Source: Methylophilaceae bacterium (GTDB taxonomy: Bacteria; Pseudomonadota; Gammaproteobacteria; Burkholderiales; Methylophilaceae). From it: a stretch of 20,239 nt of DNA. The first letter of the stretch is position 1. The number at the start of each line of letters is the position of its first letter. The stretch is taken from the NCBI GenBank assembly GCA_025362115.1, contig JANYIK010000010.1, forward strand, positions 1 through 20,239, written 5' to 3'. This document shows, piece after piece, positions 1 through 7,805 of the stretch. Both the position numbers and the translations under genes were made by a program. The notes under the pieces were generated by a model. It saw nothing but the letters and a program-made list of their open reading frames with translations. It searched no databases and had not been told where the DNA came from.

Positions 1-783
1 GACAGCAGGTGCAGCACCAACGGCTGCGATATTAAAGGTGACAGTATTGGCCGTTACTGAGATATCTACACCGCCATTAGCGACACCACCGCTGTCTTGC
101 ACCTTAAAACCAAAGCTAGCGGTGCCACTGGCAATTGGCGTATAGACCAGAGTACCAAGGCTAGCGACAGGAATTACTTGATTAGCCGAAACTGCCACAC
201 CGCCCAACTTCAGCGAGCCAGTAGAAGGCAAGCTGGTGATGGTGACGTTGGTGAGAGTCTGTGCAGCTTCATCAGCGCCGCCACCGGGGTGAAAACCAAA
301 ATCTGCAGCCGAGAAGGTGTAGGTACCTGCCTGAGAAATAGATAAGGTCTCATTAGTGCCGGTTGGCGCATCGTTGACTGCGAGCACGGTGGCACTAAGC
401 ACGACTCCACCAACAGACACTACACCACCCGCATCAACTGCATTAAGCGTGAACGCTCCCTGGGATCCATTGAAGTCGGTGACGGCAGATTTAAAATAAA
501 CGCTGGTAACCAATGAGACTTTGACGCTATTTACATAAACCCCATCAGATTTTATCTGCACTCCTGTTCCTGTCGTGTATTGGGCTGCAGTCAACGTCAC
601 CAATACTGGCGCCGCCAAGCTGCCGGTATTGTATGCGAGCAGACCTACAGGAGATGAGAACTTGAAAGCAACAGTATCAACAACACTCTCATTCGCTCTT
701 GATTGTATGGTTGCGAAAGAAAGCGCGGTAAAAACATCTTCTGTAGCCGCAATTGTTCCTATGTATGAAGTTAATGTTGGCAT
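1..783 (-). CDS. Large cadherin/Ig-like repeat adhesin, N-terminal part (runs off left edge)
   Basis: The minus-strand frame is open from an ATG at 783 to the window edge, giving 261 residues without a stop, so the gene continues outside. The start follows a GGGAG ribosome binding site nine bases upstream. Residues from about 135 on carry the VNDAPTGT linker and the T(Y)TFSAADFGF and LVYTPIASG phrases typical of bacterial cadherin-like/VCBS-type beta-sandwich repeats. Residues 1-130 look like a divergent repeat of the same kind, with TEDVFTALSF near the start. There is no signal peptide and the composition is rich in Thr, Ser, Val, Gly and Ala with no cysteine. Giant repeat adhesins of this type are usually exported by type I secretion with a C-terminal signal, which would lie outside the window. 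The gene is preceded by a 124-bp AT-rich spacer in which I see no convincing promoter. The family is fairly sure; the role in attachment or biofilm is inferred. Confidence 0.8.
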   Translation of the reverse strand, partial: MPTLTSYIGTIAATEDVFTALSFATIQSRANESVVDTVAFKFSSPVGLLAYNTGSLAAPVLVTLTAAQYTTGTGVQIKSDGVYVNSVKVSLVTSVYFKSAVTDFNGSQGAFTLNAVDAGGVVSVGGVVLSATVLAVNDAPTGTNETLSISQAGTYTFSAADFGFHPGGGADEAAQTLTNVTITSLPSTGSLKLGGVAVSANQVIPVASLGTLVYTPIASGTASFGFKVQDSGGVANGGVDISVTANTVTFNIAAVGAAPAV

Positions 784-907
784 TTGTTGTTACTCCCAAT
801 CTATGAATAAATATATTAAGATACAGATTAAACCCTAGAATTTAATTTGTACGGTTAGTTAAATCCACGTACCTTTAAGAACCTCAAAAGCTAGCTATCT
901 TTTAATT

Positions 908-1495
908 CTAAAATATCACTTCTTTTTTTATTGCCACGCATCCCGAACCTGCCGGCATCAGAAAAACCTTTATAGATCCAGCTCCCTGCAGCATTTGCAC
1001 CTGATCCAGCACCGCACCCAAAGACTTCATTTGGGCATACTCTTTGGATACTACAATCTCACACGGATTCTGCCAGTAAGTGACCGTCTCGTAAACCCCT
1101 CCGCAGTCATTATTTTGTCTAGGATGAAACCCCGCAGTGGCGTAAGTCAAACCGCCAGAAACCACTTCCATCGAAACCGACAAAAAGCTGCTGTCTTTAT
1201 CCTGCAAGCCTGTGGGAGTAAATAGCGTTACGCCACTTCTGGCTCCCGTGGTCAAAAAACTGGTCACCTGCTCGATGCGATTCAGGCAGCGTTTAACACC
1301 CATCTTGCCAAAAGCCTGCGTTACCCCATTCAACTTAGGTGTGTTCTGCGCGGAATTTGCGACAGCATTAGATGCCGCAGCATCCGCACCAGCCTTATCA
1401 TCGGCACTGGCGACCGACATGATCAATACGGTGTAAAAAATAACAAGGCACGCTCTATAACGCATGATAATGAAGCGCACTAAGCCCATAGCCAC
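908..1495 (-). CDS. Hypothetical exported protein, unrecognised
   Basis: I do not recognise this 195-residue protein. It begins with a clear Sec-type signal sequence: arginines around residues 7-14, a hydrophobic stretch at about 15-28, and a likely cleavage after SVASA at about residue 31. The mature part starts Ala/Asn-rich and then contains four cysteines (in KRCLNR, NNDCGG, QNPCEI and GSGCVA), which could form two disulfides in the periplasm. The start used here is a GTG at 1495 with AAGG ten bases upstream; ATG codons at 1489 and 1465 are alternatives that leave the signal peptide intact. It lies 124 bp upstream of the adhesin on the same strand and could be co-transcribed with it. Function is unknown; an envelope accessory role is only a guess from location. 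Confidence 0.75.
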   Translation of the reverse strand: MAMGLVRFIIMRYRACLVIFYTVLIMSVASADDKAGADAAASNAVANSAQNTPKLNGVTQAFGKMGVKRCLNRIEQVTSFLTTGARSGVTLFTPTGLQDKDSSFLSVSMEVVSGGLTYATAGFHPRQNNDCGGVYETVTYWQNPCEIVVSKEYAQMKSLGAVLDQVQMLQGAGSIKVFLMPAGSGCVAIKKEVIF

Positions 1496-1524
1496 TACGG
1501 CTGAGCCTTGTTACAGTTTTATGC

Positions 1525-1554
1525 AGTATATCCTTAATTTTGTACTCCCAGCAA
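1525..1554 (-). promoter_or_regulatory. Candidate sigma70 promoter for the exported hypothetical protein
   Basis: On the minus strand, a TTGCTG (-35, 1554-1549) and a TATACT (-10, 1530-1525) are separated by 18 bases. The -10 matches five of six consensus positions and the -35 three of six. A start of transcription near 1518 would give a leader of about 23 bases to the GTG at 1495, containing the AAGG ribosome binding site. It sits in the 77-bp gap after zwf, so it would separate the adhesin pair from the envelope operon. Sequence match only. Confidence 0.4.
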
Positions 1555-1572
1555 TGTTAATTCTTCACACTA

Positions 1573-3537
1573 TTACCCGATCAGCTGGTCCAACAAAATC
1601 GTTAAATCGTACCTATCTTTTGCCACCTTCAACATGCTGTCAGCAAACTGCGGATACTCACGCAGAATGCGGCTAAAGTCAGTTTTTTCCAATACGTACA
1701 AATCAGTCAAACTCTTGGCACGTATGGTGGCAGTCCTCGGGCTAGAAATCAATAGTCCGATTTCCCCAAAATAATCGCCATCTTTAAGCGTTTTGATGAC
1801 ATCGCCCGCACCGTCCAGCACTTCCACTTCACCGGAACAGATAAGATACATCTCGTTGGCCATATCGCCTTTGTAGATGATGACTTCGCCAGCTTCGACC
1901 GCTTTGGAATTGAGCGACATGATAATGGCTTTGAGCAGCAAGGCATCAGCACCTCTGAACAATGGCAAGCGCTCCAGCACGTCCGGCGTCACCACCTCAA
2001 ACCAGCGACGACCATCGCGAGCTATCAGTTCGTTTGCTGCTTTTGGTCCCCAAGTACCACGTGCATAGTTGGGAAAATCCGGCGCAGGTGTCTTCTTCCA
2101 GTAGTCCAAAATCGGTTGAGCGATTTTCCATGCTTCCATCACCAAATCGCCGCGCGAGAACAAAGTCGCGTCGTTATTAGTGCAAGCATAGATCATCACT
2201 TCATAGCCGGTATAGCGCGAAGCCTTGAACGCATCGCCGTAACTGAAATGCATATCCACTTTTTGCAGACTCATGGTAGGGCCTGGCACTTTGGCCTGAA
2301 ATAGCAACTCTATGCCCTGATAAGGCTGAATGTGAAACACCAACCTGTTGGGAGCAAGTTTCTTGACCGCAGTACCTTTGAATATAGCCTCAGGCGCTTT
2401 TTTGAATTCGACCACGATTTCGGTGCCGCGCTTCCAAAGTGCTTTGCCGGATCGCAAATAGATAGGTACGCCTTCCCAACGCCAGTTGTCAATGTGCAAT
2501 TTGCCAGCGGCGAAAGTCTCAGTGGTAGATTTGGGGTCAACGTCCTGCGCCTCACGATAGCCAGGTTTAATCATCGCACCCTCGTCGTTGAAGGCCGATC
2601 CGTATTGGCCACGCACAAAATTGCAGGCAACATCTTCTGGCTTATAAACCCGCACCGAACTCAGCAATTTGGACTTTTCGTTACGCACCGCATCCGGCTC
2701 GAACGAAGCAGGTGGCTCCATACACAAATAGGCCAGCATCTGGAACATGTGGTTTTGCATCATATCGCGCAATACGCCGGACTTGTCGTAATAGCCGCCG
2801 CGCGAACCTACATCCACTTCTTCACACACGTTAAACTGGATGTTATCAATAAAGTTCTTGTTCCACAGCGGCTCGAACATGCCATTGGAAAAGCGGAAAG
2901 CCAGCAGATTTTGCACGGTTTCCTTACCCAGATAATGATCCACACGGAATATCTGGCTTTCATCCCAATGCTTAGTAACCGCCGCATTAAGTACACGCGC
3001 CGATTCAGTATCTGTACCAAATGGTTTTTCGCAAACAATGCGCCGCCAGCCTTTCCCTTCCTTGAACCCAGCCTTGGAAAGATTCTCACAAATCAAGCCA
3101 AAAAAACTGGGCGCGGTAGCGAAATAGATGAGGATATTGCCGTCGGCTCCCATTTCTTTGTCCAGTACTTCCACCTTCTGACGCAGCACTTTGAAATCCT
3201 CGACACTATCAAACGAGGCCGCCTGATAATGGAAGCGATTGACCAGTTTGCCCCACACAGCATCGTCAAACTGGTTGCGGGTGTGAAATTCCTTGATGTC
3301 TTTGCTCATGCTGGCACGGAACTCATCCGTATCAACTTGGGTAATCGCGCTACCCAATACTGCAAAATTGTCTGACAACAAGCCGTCGCAAGCCAAGTTA
3401 TACAAGGCTGGAACGAGTAATCTTTTAGTCAAATCGCCTGACGCGCCGAAAATCAGCATGATGCAGGGCTTGCTAGGGTCGGCACCACCTTGCGATTCCA
3501 CCGCGGCGGAGCTGAACATACGGGTGCTGTCGGTCAT
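1573..3537 (-). CDS. zwf: Glucose-6-phosphate 1-dehydrogenase fused to a C-terminal cyclic-nucleotide-binding domain
   Basis: Catalyses the NADP-linked oxidation of glucose-6-phosphate to 6-phosphogluconolactone in the cytoplasm. The product is 654 residues, against about 490-510 for ordinary bacterial G6PD. The N-terminal 500 residues carry the hallmarks: dinucleotide-binding GASGDLTKR, EKPFGTD, the substrate-site RVDHYLGKE, and GYYDKSGVLRDMMQNH with the catalytic histidine. The last 130 or so residues form a cNMP-binding (CAP_ED-like) beta-roll that begins at RLPLFRG. Its phosphate-binding cassette FGEIGLLISSPRTAT keeps Glu592 and Arg601 at the same nine-residue spacing as in cAMP-binding domains, so ligand binding is plausible. 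The start at 3537 follows AAAGG seven bases upstream; a longer reading to 3666 would only overlap kdsB and lacks homology. It begins four bases after the kdsB stop, so translation is probably coupled to the envelope operon. Allosteric control by cAMP or c-di-GMP-like ligands is inferred. Confidence 0.95.
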   Translation of the reverse strand: MTDSTRMFSSAAVESQGGADPSKPCIMLIFGASGDLTKRLLVPALYNLACDGLLSDNFAVLGSAITQVDTDEFRASMSKDIKEFHTRNQFDDAVWGKLVNRFHYQAASFDSVEDFKVLRQKVEVLDKEMGADGNILIYFATAPSFFGLICENLSKAGFKEGKGWRRIVCEKPFGTDTESARVLNAAVTKHWDESQIFRVDHYLGKETVQNLLAFRFSNGMFEPLWNKNFIDNIQFNVCEEVDVGSRGGYYDKSGVLRDMMQNHMFQMLAYLCMEPPASFEPDAVRNEKSKLLSSVRVYKPEDVACNFVRGQYGSAFNDEGAMIKPGYREAQDVDPKSTTETFAAGKLHIDNWRWEGVPIYLRSGKALWKRGTEIVVEFKKAPEAIFKGTAVKKLAPNRLVFHIQPYQGIELLFQAKVPGPTMSLQKVDMHFSYGDAFKASRYTGYEVMIYACTNNDATLFSRGDLVMEAWKIAQPILDYWKKTPAPDFPNYARGTWGPKAANELIARDGRRWFEVVTPDVLERLPLFRGADALLLKAIIMSLNSKAVEAGEVIIYKGDMANEMYLICSGEVEVLDGAGDVIKTLKDGDYFGEIGLLISSPRTATIRAKSLTDLYVLEKTDFSRILREYPQFADSMLKVAKDRYDLTILLDQLIG

Positions 3538-3541
3538 GGTT

Positions 3542-4309
3542 TTACCTTTCACTCTCCATTGCAAACAAGGCCCTAACAGCCTCCAAATCCTGCTGTGTAT
3601 CCACACCTGGCGCGGGTGCATTCGCTGTAACCGCGACGCTAATTTTGACCCCATGCCACAAAGCACGCAACTGTTCTAAACACTCAAGTCGCTCAATTCT
3701 GGCAGGCTGTAAATGGGCATATTGATGCAGAAACTCCGCTCTGTAAGCGTACAAGCCGATATGCCGATGGGCAGGTAAATTGTCTGGTAAATTTTCGCCT
3801 GATACAAAAGCATCCCGCGCATAGGGAATCGGCGCGCGGCTGAAGTACAGTGCGTAGCCGTTTTTGTCCAGCACCACCTTGACCACATTGGGGTTCATCA
3901 TCTCGGCGACATTATGGATAACGTGACAGGCCGTCGCTATTGCCGCATCGGGATGCTGCTGCAAATCCTGCGCCACCAAAGAAATCAACTCCGGCGCAAT
4001 TAGCGGCTCGTCGCCTTGCACATTGACCACAATCACATCATCCGCCCAACCATGTGCCGCAGCCACTTCCGCGATACGGTCGGTGCCAGAAACGTGATCT
4101 TCGCTCGTCATCACTGCATTAAACCCATGCTCACTCACCGCATCAAAAATGGCGCGATGATCCACCGCCACCCATACTTCAGATGCGCCGCTTTTGACTG
4201 CCTGCTCCGCCACGCGCACTACCATGGGCTTACCCGCAATATCCGCCAATGGTTTTTGCGGCAAACGCGTGGACGCATATCTTGCAGGAATGACGACTTT
4301 GAAGTTCAA
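3542..4309 (-). CDS. kdsB: 3-deoxy-manno-octulosonate cytidylyltransferase (CMP-Kdo synthetase)
   Basis: Activates Kdo with CTP to CMP-Kdo, the donor for the inner core of lipopolysaccharide, in the cytoplasm. The 255-residue product matches the family length (about 250). It shows the nucleotide-binding N terminus VVIPARYASTRLPQKPL at residues 5-21 and the metal-binding VNVQGDEPLI with Asp100. The start is a TTG at 4309; no ATG or GTG lies upstream in frame before the neighbouring gene, and GGAAG sits at a workable distance before it. The gene begins two bases after the stop of the Trm112-like gene and ends four bases before zwf, so it is embedded in the envelope operon. The substrate is made upstream by KdsA/KdsC, which are not in the window. 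Confidence 0.95.
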   Translation of the reverse strand: MNFKVVIPARYASTRLPQKPLADIAGKPMVVRVAEQAVKSGASEVWVAVDHRAIFDAVSEHGFNAVMTSEDHVSGTDRIAEVAAAHGWADDVIVVNVQGDEPLIAPELISLVAQDLQQHPDAAIATACHVIHNVAEMMNPNVVKVVLDKNGYALYFSRAPIPYARDAFVSGENLPDNLPAHRHIGLYAYRAEFLHQYAHLQPARIERLECLEQLRALWHGVKISVAVTANAPAPGVDTQQDLEAVRALFAMESER

Positions 4310-4311
4310 AG

Positions 4312-4491
4312 TTACACTTCTTCCGTCGCTGGCAATTTACGCGCTTCGTCTTCCAGCATCACTGGAATATCATCTTTCACCGCGTAGGCTAGCCGACAAG
4401 GCTTGCAAATAAGCTCTTGCTGTTGTTTTTTGTACACCATCGGGCTTTTGCAAATCGGGCAGACTAAAATTTCAAGTAGTTTTGCGTCCAT
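4312..4491 (-). CDS. Trm112-like small zinc-binding protein (YcaR type)
   Basis: A 59-residue protein starting MDAKLLEILVCPICKSP, the characteristic start of the bacterial Trm112/UPF0434 family, with Cys11 and Cys14 followed by a second pair (ICKPC, Cys29 and Cys32) that would complete one zinc site. The C-terminal half has the family phrase YAVKDDIPVML. Its ATG at 4491 lies inside the 3' end of lpxK with a 20-bp overlap, and its stop is two bases before the kdsB start, so all three are translationally linked. In eukaryotes and archaea Trm112 activates methyltransferases; in proteobacteria the gene sits between lpxK and kdsB very often, but its job there is not settled. Confidence 0.92.
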   Translation of the reverse strand: MDAKLLEILVCPICKSPMVYKKQQQELICKPCRLAYAVKDDIPVMLEDEARKLPATEEV

Positions 4492-5473
4492 TTTCTAACT
4501 CTCTCAATCGCTCTAATATAATCTCGCCAAAAGCGGAATCCAACATGGCATCCACACGTAAGAACCAGCATTTTGGCGGCGCAAATGTGTGGCATTTCAC
4601 TGCGTCTTTCTCGGTCATGAGTATCGCCGCGCTATCGTCGAATTGCAAATCCTGTGGAACGTAAGCATGGTGGTCGAGAAAGGGGTGTTCCACCACACTC
4701 AAGCCCAAACCGCGCAGATGGTTGAAAAAGCGTGACGGATGGCCGATTCCAGCGACAGCGTGGCAGTGTTGATCAGAAAAATCATCGGCATCGGCGAAGG
4801 CCTCTATATCGCTCACATTGCGAAACGTTCGCCCTTGCAGCGACATAGAGTATTCGTTTTCCGTCACTTTCCCATCATTGACTACCACTGCGTCCACACA
4901 CTGCAAGCGTTGTTGTGGCTCACGCAAAGGCCCGGCGGGCAGCACAAAACCATTGCCAAAACGCCGCAAGCCATCCACCACTACCACCTCTAAGTCGCGG
5001 CCTAGTCGATAATGCTGCAAACCGTCATCACTCAAAATCACGTTGCAATCAGGTCGCGCCACAAGCAATGCACGCGCTACCGCCACGCGGTCTTCACCCA
5101 CCCACACCGGACACTTGAGACGTTGTGCCAGCAGCACTGCTTCATCGCCCACCAAAGTAGGATCGGTCGCCAAAGATACAGACTGTGGCTGCTTGGCACG
5201 GCCAGCATAACCGCGACTGATGATACCAGGACGATAACCTTGTTCAGTGAGGAATTCTGCCAACCACAGAATGAGCGGCGTTTTGCCAGTACCACCTACG
5301 CTGATATTGCCGACCACAATGACGGGTACTGGCAAGCTGATGATTTTGCATAGCCCCAAACCAAATGCCACTCGGCGCAAAGTGCTGAGTAAGAGAAAAA
5401 GCAGGCTAAAGGGGAGTAACAAAATGTGCCAGATGCTCAGGCGATACCACTGACTTTGTAACCACTGGTTCAC
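4472..5473 (-). CDS. lpxK: Tetraacyldisaccharide 4'-kinase (lipid A kinase)
   Basis: Phosphorylates the 4' position of the lipid A disaccharide precursor at the inner face of the cytoplasmic membrane. The 333-residue product has an N-terminal hydrophobic membrane helix (about residues 14-30) and the modified P-loop VVGNISVGGTGKTP at 53-66, followed by SRGYAGR and SDDGLQHYRLGRD, all diagnostic of LpxK. The start is a GTG at 5473 that overlaps the msbA stop in a GTGA arrangement, so translation is coupled to the lipid A flippase. The 3' end overlaps the Trm112-like gene by 20 bp. Length and motifs are normal for the family. Confidence 0.96.
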   Translation of the reverse strand: MNQWLQSQWYRLSIWHILLLPFSLLFLLLSTLRRVAFGLGLCKIISLPVPVIVVGNISVGGTGKTPLILWLAEFLTEQGYRPGIISRGYAGRAKQPQSVSLATDPTLVGDEAVLLAQRLKCPVWVGEDRVAVARALLVARPDCNVILSDDGLQHYRLGRDLEVVVVDGLRRFGNGFVLPAGPLREPQQRLQCVDAVVVNDGKVTENEYSMSLQGRTFRNVSDIEAFADADDFSDQHCHAVAGIGHPSRFFNHLRGLGLSVVEHPFLDHHAYVPQDLQFDDSAAILMTEKDAVKCHTFAPPKCWFLRVDAMLDSAFGEIILERLRELENGRKTT

Positions 5474-7200
5474 TGTTGGAACTGCCTACGATAAAGCGAA
5501 GTATAAATTCCTTCTTGGGTCAATAGCTCGTGGTGCGAGCCTTGCTCCACAATACTCCCCTGCTCCATCACCAAAATGCGGTCAGCGTTTTCTATGGTGG
5601 AAAGCCGGTGTGCAATGATGAGCGTGGTGCGATTCTGCATCAGTCTATCCAGCGCTGCTTGCACGTGTTTTTCCGATTCGGTATCTAGCGCCGATGTCGC
5701 TTCGTCCAGCAGTAAAATGGGCGCGTCTTTGAGGATGGCTCTAGCAATAGCTAGCCGTTGGCGCTGCCCGCCGGAAAGTCGCACACCGCGGTCACCGATC
5801 TCGCTATACAAGCCATTGGGCAATTGCTGAATGAATTCCCAAGCATAGGCAGCTTCAGCGGCTTTAATCACCTCTTCATCGCTCACACCACGCAAAGCAC
5901 CATAGGCGATGTTGTTGCGTATATTGTCGTTGAATAACACCACTTCTTGGCTCACCAGTGCAAACTGGGCGCGTAAATCAGCCAACGCAAAATCGCGGAT
6001 ATTAATGCCGTCAAGCAAAATCTCACCCTGTTGCAAGGCATAAAAGCGTGGCAATAGGTTTACCAGCGAAGACTTGCCACCACCGGATTTGCCTACCAAC
6101 GCGACTTTCTCGCCAGAGTGTATGTCAATGTTGATATTGTGTAGCGCATCCCGCTGGGCATTGTCGTAGCGCAAAGTCACCTGCTTGAAGCTGATTTGTC
6201 CTTGACTGCGGGTGATAGGACGATTGCCCACATCTGCCTCTGCTACACGATCTATCAGCTCAAATACGCTTTGTGCACCCGCCATCCCCATTTGTATATC
6301 TTCGTTCAAACCCGTGATACTTTTAATGGGCGCAATAAGCATCATCACCGCACTGATAAACGCTGCAAATTCGCCAGCGCTAAACTTGCCCACCGTGTAA
6401 TAGACCACTGCCGACAAGGTCACGGCAGCGATTAGCTCCACCACCATACTGTTGCTACCAGACATGCGACTCAAACGTATCATGGTGCGACGATTGAGCG
6501 CGACGACCTTGGCGAAACGCTCGTTTTCATACGCTGCGCCACCAAAAATTTTCACTACGCGTTGTCCGCTGATAGCTTCTTCTATGGCTTGCGTCATACC
6601 GCCCATCGTGGTTTGTCCCTCTTTACCGGCAGCGCGCACCAGCGGCGTTCTTTTACGCATGTAAATAGCCATCACGGGCAACATAAACAAGAACACCGAA
6701 GTTAAGCGCCAGTCCAGATACAGCATATAGCCCACCATACCGATGATGGTCAGCGTGTCACGAATGATGCTCACAAACACGCGGGTGGAAGCATTCGCCA
6801 CCTGCTCGGTATCGTAGGTAAGTTTGGCGGTGAGCACCCCCACCGAATTGGCATCGAAAAAGCTTACCGGCATGGACATCAAATGCTCAAAAGCATCCAA
6901 CCGCAACGCCTCCACTACACGTCTTGCAAGCCAGCGCATAGAAAAATTGGCAGTGAAGTTGGAAAACGCGCGTATCGTCAATAGCCCAAACATCATCCAT
7001 GGCAATACCGATAATTTACTAGGGTCTTTATGCACAAAACCCTGATCCGTGACCAGTTTGATGACGGCTAAAAAGCCAGTATTGGTAGCGGAATAGATTG
7101 TCAACGCGCCGACAGACAGCAGAAACACTGGCCAGTGTTTTAGCGCACGACGCAACAACCTCGCGTAAATGGTTTTGGTGTCTTGAGCGGTAGCGGGCAT
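5470..7200 (-). CDS. msbA: Lipid A export ABC transporter, permease/ATP-binding protein
   Basis: Flips the lipid A-core from the inner to the outer leaflet of the cytoplasmic membrane using ATP; works as a homodimer. The product is 576 residues (E. coli MsbA has 582): six membrane helices in the first 330 or so residues, then an ABC domain with Walker A GKSGGGKSS (Lys376), signature LSGGQRQR, Walker B ILLLDEATSALD (Asp499, Glu500) and the H-loop IIAHRLST. I prefer the ATG at 7200; the frame also allows a TTG at 7263, but that overlaps exbD and adds a tail without family character. No strong ribosome binding site precedes 7200. The 37-bp gap to exbD contains a 5-bp-stem palindrome at 7220-7232. 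The position directly before lpxK supports the lipid A role over a generic multidrug exporter. Confidence 0.95.
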   Translation of the reverse strand: MPATAQDTKTIYARLLRRALKHWPVFLLSVGALTIYSATNTGFLAVIKLVTDQGFVHKDPSKLSVLPWMMFGLLTIRAFSNFTANFSMRWLARRVVEALRLDAFEHLMSMPVSFFDANSVGVLTAKLTYDTEQVANASTRVFVSIIRDTLTIIGMVGYMLYLDWRLTSVFLFMLPVMAIYMRKRTPLVRAAGKEGQTTMGGMTQAIEEAISGQRVVKIFGGAAYENERFAKVVALNRRTMIRLSRMSGSNSMVVELIAAVTLSAVVYYTVGKFSAGEFAAFISAVMMLIAPIKSITGLNEDIQMGMAGAQSVFELIDRVAEADVGNRPITRSQGQISFKQVTLRYDNAQRDALHNINIDIHSGEKVALVGKSGGGKSSLVNLLPRFYALQQGEILLDGINIRDFALADLRAQFALVSQEVVLFNDNIRNNIAYGALRGVSDEEVIKAAEAAYAWEFIQQLPNGLYSEIGDRGVRLSGGQRQRLAIARAILKDAPILLLDEATSALDTESEKHVQAALDRLMQNRTTLIIAHRLSTIENADRILVMEQGSIVEQGSHHELLTQEGIYTSLYRRQFQQ

Positions 7201-7237
7201 GAAAGTTTCGCTCAGATATGGCCTTTGAGGCCGATAA

Positions 7238-7657
7238 TTATGAACTAGGATTTTGCGTGGCAAAGGTGATGTGCGACAAACCCGCTTGACGAGCCGCCTC
7301 CATCACGTTGATAACCGACTGATGCGTGGTTTTAGCATCCGCAGCGATGACTATAGTAGGGTCTTTCCCCTGCGTTGCTGCCTTACGCAAGGCCAAGGTC
7401 AGCTCAGCCACCGTGGTTTTGGGTACGTCTATTTTGTTAATCTGGGTGTGACCACCAGCATCTATCGCCACGCTAATCACCAACGGCTTATTCTGCTGTG
7501 GATTGGCGACCGCAGTAGGCAGGCTAATTTTGAGTTCGCTTAAACGCGAAAATGTGGCACTTACCACCAAAAATATGATAATGACCAGCAGCACGTCTAT
7601 TAACGGTACTAGGTTTATTTCCAGCTCTTCGCTCTGTCTGCCACGACGGAAGTCCAT
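7238..7657 (-). CDS. exbD: ExbD/TolR-type biopolymer transport protein
   Basis: Part of a proton-driven motor with ExbB that energises outer-membrane processes through TonB or Tol partners. The 139-residue protein has a short cytoplasmic N terminus (MDFRRGRQSEELEINLVPLI), one membrane helix at about 17-38 containing the protonatable Asp21 in PLIDVLLVII, and a periplasmic C-terminal domain. The start at 7657 fits the family N terminus exactly; the longer open frame upstream to 7867 is only the repeat element and exbB read out of frame. A GGGG stretch about nine bases upstream is the only Shine-Dalgarno candidate and lies in one arm of the repeat element. In betaproteobacteria exbB-exbD commonly precede msbA-lpxK, as here. 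Confidence 0.93.
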   Translation of the reverse strand: MDFRRGRQSEELEINLVPLIDVLLVIIIFLVVSATFSRLSELKISLPTAVANPQQNKPLVISVAIDAGGHTQINKIDVPKTTVAELTLALRKAATQGKDPTIVIAADAKTTHQSVINVMEAARQAGLSHITFATQNPSS

Positions 7658-7660
7658 TAT

Positions 7661-7804
7661 GAGTGCCCCAGAAAATTTATTGTGCGGGTTGCAGCGCAAG
7701 ACGCACGGAGCGCAGAACCCGAAGACAGTACACCTAGTACGGCAAGGGGGCGAGCACCGCGCAACGCGGCGATGCGCCCGCAGAATGAATTTTCTGAGGC
7801 ATTC
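7661..7804. repeat. Intergenic palindromic element between exbB and exbD (copy 1)
   Basis: The whole gap between the exbB stop and the exbD start is one element. The outer arms, 7664-7688 and 7777-7801, are inverted repeats that match at 22 of 25 positions, and a weaker match continues outward towards the exbD start codon. The centre contains GAAGACAGTAC (7721-7731) and GTACGGCAA (7737-7745), which recur with nearly the same spacing in the maf-rng gap at 15536-15561. The outer arms are not shared between the two copies. The flanks of the core are rich in short GC words (GCGCAAGACGC, CGCGCAACGCGG). No coding potential. Probably an interspersed, non-autonomous palindromic repeat; the family name is unknown to me. 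Confidence 0.75.
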
Positions 7805-7805
7805 A

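Noticed and set aside
2332..3375. Long 347-codon open frame on the plus strand opposite zwf
   Set aside because: It is antisense to strongly conserved G6PD motifs, its product has no family character, and no ribosome binding site precedes it; it is a shadow of zwf codon usage.
3538..3666. N-terminal extension of zwf by 43 codons
   Set aside because: It lies within kdsB, has no homology to G6PD, and the ATG at 3537 has a good ribosome binding site.
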